Of a stretch of 57,399 nucleotides of DNA, positions 53,532-57,399 are shown piece by piece. A program made the position numbers and the translations under genes. This stretch comes from Phycisphaerae bacterium (GTDB taxonomy: Bacteria; Planctomycetota; Phycisphaerae; UBA1845; Fen-1342). The stretch covers positions 1-57,399 of the forward strand of contig JANQNU010000046.1 in assembly GCA_028279405.1 (NCBI GenBank), written 5' to 3'. The notes beneath the pieces were generated by a model, which was not told where the DNA came from, ran no database searches, and worked only from the letters and a program-made list of their open reading frames with translations. Each line of letters opens with the position of its first letter. The stretch's first letter is position 1.

Positions 53532-53591
53532 CAAGGGTGGGGCGGGTGTCTCGTCCACCGTCTTGGACCGCTCGCTTGCGCTCGCGGCTCG
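53532..53591. repeat. Repeat cluster: CAAGGGTGGGGCG unit and family A copy
   Basis: CAAGGGTGGGGCGG...GTCTCG (53532) repeats the sequence at 27904. GACCGCTCGCTTGCGCTCGC followed by GGCTCG (53566-53591) is a family A copy, the reverse complement of the element at 25713 with one change. The 424-base gap 53340-53763 has no supported gene. Confidence 0.65.
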
Positions 53592-53614
53592 CAACAACCA
53601 ACCCCGTCCAGTAC

Positions 53615-53686
53615 GAGCCCCGAGCGCGAGCGAGGGGATCAAGGTGCGTGAAACGAACAGGCCTGTCGCTTGCGCTCGCGGTTCGC
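53615..53686. repeat. Two more family A copies in opposite orientations
   Basis: GAGCCCCGAGCGCGAGCGAG with GGGATC (53615-53640) and TGTCGCTTGCGCTCGCGGTT (53664-53683) with CGC lie head to head within the same gap. Confidence 0.6.
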
Positions 53687-53695
53687 ATTATTGAT

Positions 53696-53725
53696 GGGTG
53701 GCACTGGCGGCTTGCCCGCCAGTGT
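53696..53725. repeat. Hairpin repeat family C, copy 2
   Basis: GGGTGGCACTGGCGGCTTGC followed by CCGCCAGTGT forms a stem, CACTGGCGG with CCGCCAGTG, around CTTGC. The copy at 27966-27995 differs at two bases, and its stem keeps a G-U pair. Confidence 0.7.
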
Positions 53726-53763
53726 TCGCTACGTACGTTGACCTGGTGTCGTTTGAGGGTTCG

Positions 53764-54372
53764 CTAGGGATTCGGAGAGTGCGTTCCGTTCGCAGCACGC
53801 ACGACCGAGCCGCATTCCGGACAGGCACCACTCGTGTTGCCGGTGAGGTCGTAGCCACAAGCGAGGCAGAGGCCGGCGCGTATCCGCGATCGGTATCGCC
53901 AACTTCGATACCAGCGGACGATGATTACGACGGCGAAAGCACCGAGCAGCGCAGTACTGTGGGATAGCCGTACGTTCCCACTAACGATATCGCTCGATGT
54001 GAACCGAATGTCGGGCGTGCCAAACTCCATCGCGTACAGATATTCCCACGTGTCCGATGGTGTCTCAAACCATTCGTCCAGCGGACCCGACCAGTAGTCC
54101 CACGATAGGGTTCCGCGTTCGATTCGGACATCGAGTTGGCTGCGCGTCCTTCCTGGAATGAAGCCGCGCGTGCCAAAAGGGAGCACCGGCTGCGCCCAGG
54201 ATTCGAGCGTGACGAACGTCCCGCCGGGGAGCCAGGTGGACCAGCTTCCGTCGAGCCTGTAGCTCAACACCCAGGCCGTAACTGAGAACAGGAACGCCAC
54301 CACGACCAGCATTGCCGGGAGTGTGATGAACACGAAGCGCACCACATGCCGAACGATCGGCCGCTTTCTCAT
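53764..54372 (-). CDS. Zinc-ribbon membrane protein, paralogue 4 of 4
   Basis: The protein has 202 residues from the ATG at 54372, which overlaps the upstream paralogue's stop as ATGA; the longer frame to 54444 is inside that paralogue. It has a short basic N-terminus (MRKRPIVRHVVRF), a membrane helix (about 13-36, FITLPAMLVVVAFLFSVTAWVL), an outer domain of about 100 residues (with SWSTWLPGGTFVTLESW), a second helix near 140-160, and a C-terminal zinc ribbon CLACGYDLTGNTSGACPECG. The outer domain differs most from the other three. The tail after the ribbon (SVVRAANGTHSPNP) is longer. The function is unknown; the set is a four-gene unit. Confidence 0.82.
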   Translation of the reverse strand: MRKRPIVRHVVRFVFITLPAMLVVVAFLFSVTAWVLSYRLDGSWSTWLPGGTFVTLESWAQPVLPFGTRGFIPGRTRSQLDVRIERGTLSWDYWSGPLDEWFETPSDTWEYLYAMEFGTPDIRFTSSDIVSGNVRLSHSTALLGAFAVVIIVRWYRSWRYRSRIRAGLCLACGYDLTGNTSGACPECGSVVRAANGTHSPNP

Positions 54373-54941
54373 ACCATGGCCCTCCCGCATTCCGGACAGG
54401 CGCCGCTGGCGTTGCCGGTGAGGTCGTAGCCGCACGCCATGCACAGGCCGGTAGGGCGTCGGAACCTACGCCGGCGGAAGTACGAGACAACGAGGATAAG
54501 CGTCGTCAGGCCGCCGAGGACGCTCGTGAGGAGTCGTAGTTCGATCGTTGCGGCCGCCAAGCCCAAGCCGCCGATCCCCGCGCACCATGCCGATTGAACC
54601 CCCCATTCGAATTTGCGCGACCAGTAGGCCGGTCCGCAGCCGGGAGTCCTGTTTGAGTAGTACCGGCGGTCAAAGTAGAGGAGATGGGCGAATCCGCGGG
54701 AGGCTTCGAGATAGATGTGCATCGGCGGGGGCGATGCCGTTACCGTTGACTTGCCTTGATCCGAAACCAAAGCGAGGCCGATCACCGTGCCATTCGGCAG
54801 CGCTTGATCCCAGCGGGCAGTCACGCGATAGCTCAGCACCCACGCGCTCGCCGACGCCAGGAAGGCGAGCACGATCAGCAGCGCTGGCAGCGTGACGAGG
54901 ACGAAGCGAAGCAGACGCCGGATGATCGACGGTCTCTTCAT
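54369..54941 (-). CDS. Zinc-ribbon membrane protein, paralogue 3 of 4
   Basis: The protein has 190 residues from the ATG at 54941 in an ATGA overlap with the upstream paralogue. The layout is the same: basic start (MKRPSIIRRLLRF), first helix about 12-38 (VLVTLPALLIVLAFLASASAWVL), outer domain with PPPMHIYLEASRG near 70-82, a second helix (VLGGLTTLILVVSYF) near 140, then FRRRRFRR and the zinc ribbon CMACGYDLTGNASGACPECG. The four zinc-binding cysteines are in CxxC and CPEC. Its ribbon coding DNA is 98/99 identical with that of paralogue 1. Confidence 0.82.
   Translation of the reverse strand: MKRPSIIRRLLRFVLVTLPALLIVLAFLASASAWVLSYRVTARWDQALPNGTVIGLALVSDQGKSTVTASPPPMHIYLEASRGFAHLLYFDRRYYSNRTPGCGPAYWSRKFEWGVQSAWCAGIGGLGLAAATIELRLLTSVLGGLTTLILVVSYFRRRRFRRPTGLCMACGYDLTGNASGACPECGRAMV
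54375..54473 (-). repeat. 99-bp zinc-ribbon coding repeat, copy in paralogue 3
   Basis: This segment differs from 55531-55629 at a single base. It codes for the linker and the ribbon of paralogue 3 and runs to its stop codon and past the next start. Related but less similar copies are at about 54945-55042 and 53810-53880. Confidence 0.85.
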
Positions 54942-55528
54942 GCCGTGGTCTTCCCGCATTCCGGACAGGCACCGCTGGCGTTTCCGGTGAGGTCGTAGCC
55001 GCACGCCATGCACAGGTCGGTGCGGCGCCGGAACCTACGCCGACCGCGATACCAGAAGATGAGAACCATCGCCGTCAGGCCGCCGAGGGCAGTAGTGCTG
55101 AACCAGAGTTGAACTCTTCCCGCGAAGATTCTGAACAAGCCGCCCTTCAACTCCAGGTCAAGAACGCCCCAATTCGATCGGTGCGACCAGTCAAAGTCAT
55201 ACGTAGGCGGATTCAGCCAGCCAGGAACACCGAGCTGTGACAGGTAGTGCCACTCGCCGAAGAAAATGAAAACGGCGGTTCCTTTGTGGGCCTCGAGATG
55301 GACGTACAACGGAGGGGGCCAGGTCGGGAGTATGGTTGAGTTGCGGTTGGCAGTGAGCCCAAGATAGATTTGCGCCCCATCCGGCTGCTTGCGGTGCCAA
55401 CTCGCAGTGACGCGGTAGCTCAGGACCCAGGCGGCTGCGGAGGCCATGAACGCCAGCACGATCAGCAGCGCCGGCAGCGTGATGAAAGCGAAGCGCATTA
55501 GACTCCGGATGATCGACCGCCTTTTCAT
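54938..55528 (-). CDS. Zinc-ribbon membrane protein, paralogue 2 of 4
   Basis: The protein has 196 residues from the ATG at 55528 in an ATGA overlap with paralogue 1. Basic start (MKRRSIIRSLMRF), first helix about 12-38 (AFITLPALLIVLAFMASAAAWVL), outer domain with WPPPLYVHLEAHKGTAVFIF near 70, second helix (ALGGLTAMVLIFWY), then a basic patch and the ribbon CMACGYDLTGNASGACPECG. A loop VPGWLNPPTYDFDW within the outer domain is unique. The cytoplasmic ribbon and outer variable part suggest a transmembrane sensor-like architecture; the ligand is unknown. Confidence 0.82.
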   Translation of the reverse strand: MKRRSIIRSLMRFAFITLPALLIVLAFMASAAAWVLSYRVTASWHRKQPDGAQIYLGLTANRNSTILPTWPPPLYVHLEAHKGTAVFIFFGEWHYLSQLGVPGWLNPPTYDFDWSHRSNWGVLDLELKGGLFRIFAGRVQLWFSTTALGGLTAMVLIFWYRGRRRFRRRTDLCMACGYDLTGNASGACPECGKTTA

Positions 55529-56145
55529 GCCATGGCCCTCCCGCATTCCGGACAGGCGCCGCTGGCGTTGCCGGTGAGGTCGTAGCCGCACGCCATGCAC
55601 AGGCCGGTACGGCGTCGGAACCTACGCCGACTGCGATACCGGAGGAGCAGAATCATCGCCGCCAGGCCGCCGAGGACAGTGGTGCTGAACCAGAGTCGGA
55701 CCTCTGTGATGACGGATCCAATCCATGTCGAACCGCCGAATTCCACCAAGACGCTTCCGAGGTTAAACCTTCGGAACCAATGGTTAGATGGTCGTTGGGG
55801 TACAGCTTCGAAGCCTTGAACCTGAACTTGGGCCCCGACGTAGCGTTCGTCGTAGTAGTAGACCGCGGCTGTTCCGTTCCTGGCTTCCAGATGGAAGTAC
55901 ATCGGAGGGGGCCACTTCATGGTTGGAGAATGAAGTTTCGAGCGGTCGGCGACCAGCGCTAGGCTGACCAGTGTCCCGTCCGGTTGCACTCGGTACCAAT
56001 TCGCCGTCAAGTGATAGCTCAGCGGCCATGCGATTGCCGAAACCAGGAACGTCAGCACGATCAGCACCGCCGGCAGCGTGACGAAGACGAAGCGCAGCAG
56101 TCGGCGTACGATCGACGGCTTCCGGTTACTGCGGCCCTCCCGCAT
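55525..56145 (-). CDS. Zinc-ribbon membrane protein, paralogue 1 of 4
   Basis: The protein has 206 residues and is the first of the four-gene unit. The ATG at 56145 has GGGG about 8 bases upstream; a GGGAGGG just inside the gene cannot be excluded as a signal for a later start. Basic start (NRKPSIVRRLLRF), first helix about 19-42 (VFVTLPAVLIVLTFLVSAIA), outer domain with MKWPPPMYFHLEARNGTAAV near 74-93, second helix (VLGGLAAMILLLRY) and the ribbon CMACGYDLTGNASGACPECG. No promoter could be fixed upstream; the 328-base gap 56146-56473 ends in repeats. Confidence 0.82.
   Translation of the reverse strand: MREGRSNRKPSIVRRLLRFVFVTLPAVLIVLTFLVSAIAWPLSYHLTANWYRVQPDGTLVSLALVADRSKLHSPTMKWPPPMYFHLEARNGTAAVYYYDERYVGAQVQVQGFEAVPQRPSNHWFRRFNLGSVLVEFGGSTWIGSVITEVRLWFSTTVLGGLAAMILLLRYRSRRRFRRRTGLCMACGYDLTGNASGACPECGRAMA
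55531..55629 (-). repeat. 99-bp zinc-ribbon coding repeat, copy in paralogue 1
   Basis: This is the partner of 54375-54473 (98 of 99 bases identical by direct reading). The outer-domain DNA between copies is much less similar, so identity is confined to the ribbon segment. Confidence 0.85.
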
Positions 56146-56376
56146 TTCGATACCCCGCTAGCGCCCGCTCGATCATGCTCGTACGCGGCGAGCGTATTCG
56201 TGCTGTGACCCGCGTAGCGTAATGTGAAATCGGAACGAGGGCGCCGATATTCCCAGACCGCCCCGCGGGTCATGGCGCGCGAGACGCCTGTCCCACCCAG
56301 AGTTCCCAGGGATCTTCCTTGCCTCGCAAAGGGACCCCCTTGGCCACAACCGAGCTTCCAGACATTGAATCGCAAC

Positions 56377-56431
56377 GAGCCCGGAGCGCCAGCGACGGGT
56401 CAATCCCCACTCCAAGATGGAGTGGGGCACC
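56377..56431. repeat. Family A and B repeats beside protease gene
   Basis: GAGCCCGGAGCGCCAGCGAC followed by GGGTC (56377-56401) is a family A copy. CCCCACTCCA-AGA-TGGAGTGGGG with CACC (56405-56431) is the second family B copy. GGCTCGCGGTTCGTATTG follows, similar to 53675. The gap 56146-56473 has no gene. Confidence 0.65.
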
Positions 56432-56473
56432 TGGCTCGCGGTTCGTATTGTGGAGCCAAGCGGCGCGCGACTC

Positions 56474-57399
56474 CTAGTTGCCGATCACGACGGGGCCGAC
56501 GGGCGCGTCGAGGACCATCACGCGGCCATCGAGACCCGCGACGAACGTATTGCCGGCCGAGGCGGGGTACTCGCCCGCGACGATCGAAATCACGCGCGTC
56601 GCGCCGGATGGCACCGCATTCACCGCGTCGGCGACGCTGGTGAACGGGCGGTGGACCGTGCCGTCCGCCAGGTTCGGATGCGCAGGATCGGCATCGGTAT
56701 ACACGACGCCGGCGTACTCCGGCCAGGAAACGACCAGCGGGTAGCGTTGAATGGCGGCTTCCAAATTGTCGTGTTCGAATCCGGTACCGGTGTTGCCGCG
56801 GTTGGGTGGCGAGCAGCCGGCGTTGGTGTGGATCCCGAGCGCGTAGTGGTCGCGCAGCTCCGCGTCCTCGGCGAGGATCGGGCTGCCGGAGTTGCCGCCG
56901 TTGGTATCGGTCGTGTATTCGAGGAAAACGTCGCTGGGGTTGCTGATGGATTCGCCGAGGTAGTTGCCGGCGTTGGTCTGGAGCGTCTGATTGTCACTGT
57001 TCCGGCCGTTGGAACAGCCCCTGGGGGTGTTGTCCACGCCGCAGCCGGTGATGCGAATGACGGGCGGGTCGGCGTCGCGGGAGGTACGCAGGAACGCACG
57101 CTGCCGATCGATCGGGCGTTCGTTCTCGTCGTTCGGCCCCGCTTCGAACACCGCCCAGTCGTCGCCGATGGCGCCGAAGCCGTCGTTGAACGAATCCGTG
57201 TATGCAATCGGAAACTGGTCGAGCGGCGGCGGATGTTGCACGGTTCCGTCACACTCGGAAGGGGGGATATTGAATTGCAGCACCTGATTGACGTTGACGC
57301 AGTGGCCGGCGGTCAGGTGGGCACCGTTCGAGATGATCCAGCCGGTGCAGCCGTTGGGCATCACGCGTCCGACGCTCGCCAGAGTGTCGGCTATGCGAT
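56474..57399 (-). CDS. Trypsin-like serine protease, 5' end cut by window
   Basis: The frame is open to the last base and only about 308 residues to the stop at 56474 are seen. It begins RIADTLASVGRVMPNGCTGW, so the N-terminal signal and propeptide are beyond the window. The chymotrypsin-fold triad is complete: histidine in LTAGHCVN, aspartate in GDDWAVFEAG, serine in TNGGNSGSPIL. GNSGSP is the typical bacterial form. After the protease comes a tail of about 90 residues (VVSWPEYAGVVYTDADPAHP and then VADAVNAVPSGATRVISIVAGEYP), which looks like the start of a right-handed beta-helix or Pkd-like binding unit. The protein is probably secreted; the substrate is unknown. Confidence 0.85.
   Translation of the reverse strand, partial: RIADTLASVGRVMPNGCTGWIISNGAHLTAGHCVNVNQVLQFNIPPSECDGTVQHPPPLDQFPIAYTDSFNDGFGAIGDDWAVFEAGPNDENERPIDRQRAFLRTSRDADPPVIRITGCGVDNTPRGCSNGRNSDNQTLQTNAGNYLGESISNPSDVFLEYTTDTNGGNSGSPILAEDAELRDHYALGIHTNAGCSPPNRGNTGTGFEHDNLEAAIQRYPLVVSWPEYAGVVYTDADPAHPNLADGTVHRPFTSVADAVNAVPSGATRVISIVAGEYPASAGNTFVAGLDGRVMVLDAPVGPVVIGN

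Noticed and set aside
53388-53767. Small open frames in the repeat-bearing gap after cysK
   Set aside because: They are composed of the repeats themselves, overlap one another in several frames and have no ribosome binding site.
1-57399. tRNA, rRNA, CRISPR arrays, insertion sequences, prophage genes
   Set aside because: I looked for TTCGA-type T-arms, spaced repeats, transposase and phage motifs and found none that hold up; the S74 domain alone is not phage evidence.

Overview
The window is about 57 kb of GC-rich bacterial chromosome with roughly 48 protein genes on both strands, tight spacing and many overlaps. I infer Planctomycetota, most likely class Phycisphaerae. Four linked proteins end in the CxxCGYDLTGN...CPECG zinc ribbon typical of that group. 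Two secreted proteins end in dockerin-like GDW/GDC...DL segments, and two end in PEP-CTERM sorting signals. No rRNA, tRNA, CRISPR array, insertion sequence or phage module was seen, and both window edges cut a gene.

Layout. 1-9.9 kb: exported proteins (a cut propeller-like protein, a beta-helix/DUF6259-like protein, two PEP-CTERM proteins, an S9 peptidase) and one orphan. 9.9-13.4 kb: a membrane-anchored protein, an EamA transporter that overlaps a YjbQ gene antisense, and a thioredoxin-fold protein. 13.4-16.0 kb: two secreted dockerin-like proteins. 16.3-19.5 kb: promoter, S-adenosylmethionine (SAM) riboswitch, a trans-sulfuration enzyme and a fused aspartate kinase-homoserine dehydrogenase lacking ACT domains. 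19.4-30 kb: a secreted S74 protein, a thiolase with two acyl-CoA dehydrogenases, arginase, a nucleoside transporter, a TetR regulator and an acyl-CoA carboxylase subunit. 30-38 kb: RimO, an ATC-hydrolase-like protein, a two-FAS1 protein, an ECF sigma/anti-sigma pair, two tandem BLUF photoreceptors, class I aldolase and a VOC protein. 38-47 kb: a second S9 peptidase, an ABC transporter whose permease gene overlaps a membrane-anchored MutS homologue, and an M3 peptidase. 47-53 kb: gcvH, gcvP and a LABN-domain gene, a DUF6614 gene and cysK. 53-57 kb: a repeat cluster, four overlapping paralogous zinc-ribbon membrane proteins and a cut trypsin-like protease.

How the genes work together. The clearest circuit is methionine supply. 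A SAM-binding leader precedes a two-gene unit that carries the aspartate kinase, homoserine dehydrogenase and trans-sulfuration steps. Because the kinase-dehydrogenase has no ACT domains, RNA control may stand in for allosteric feedback. Other coherent units are the acyl-CoA oxidation genes, the glycine cleavage genes, and the sigma/anti-sigma pair beside the blue-light sensors. Short mosaic palindromic repeats recur between genes at about 25.7, 28.0, 53.4-53.7 and 56.4 kb; two copies of one family differ by a paired base change in the stem, which points to selection on structure.
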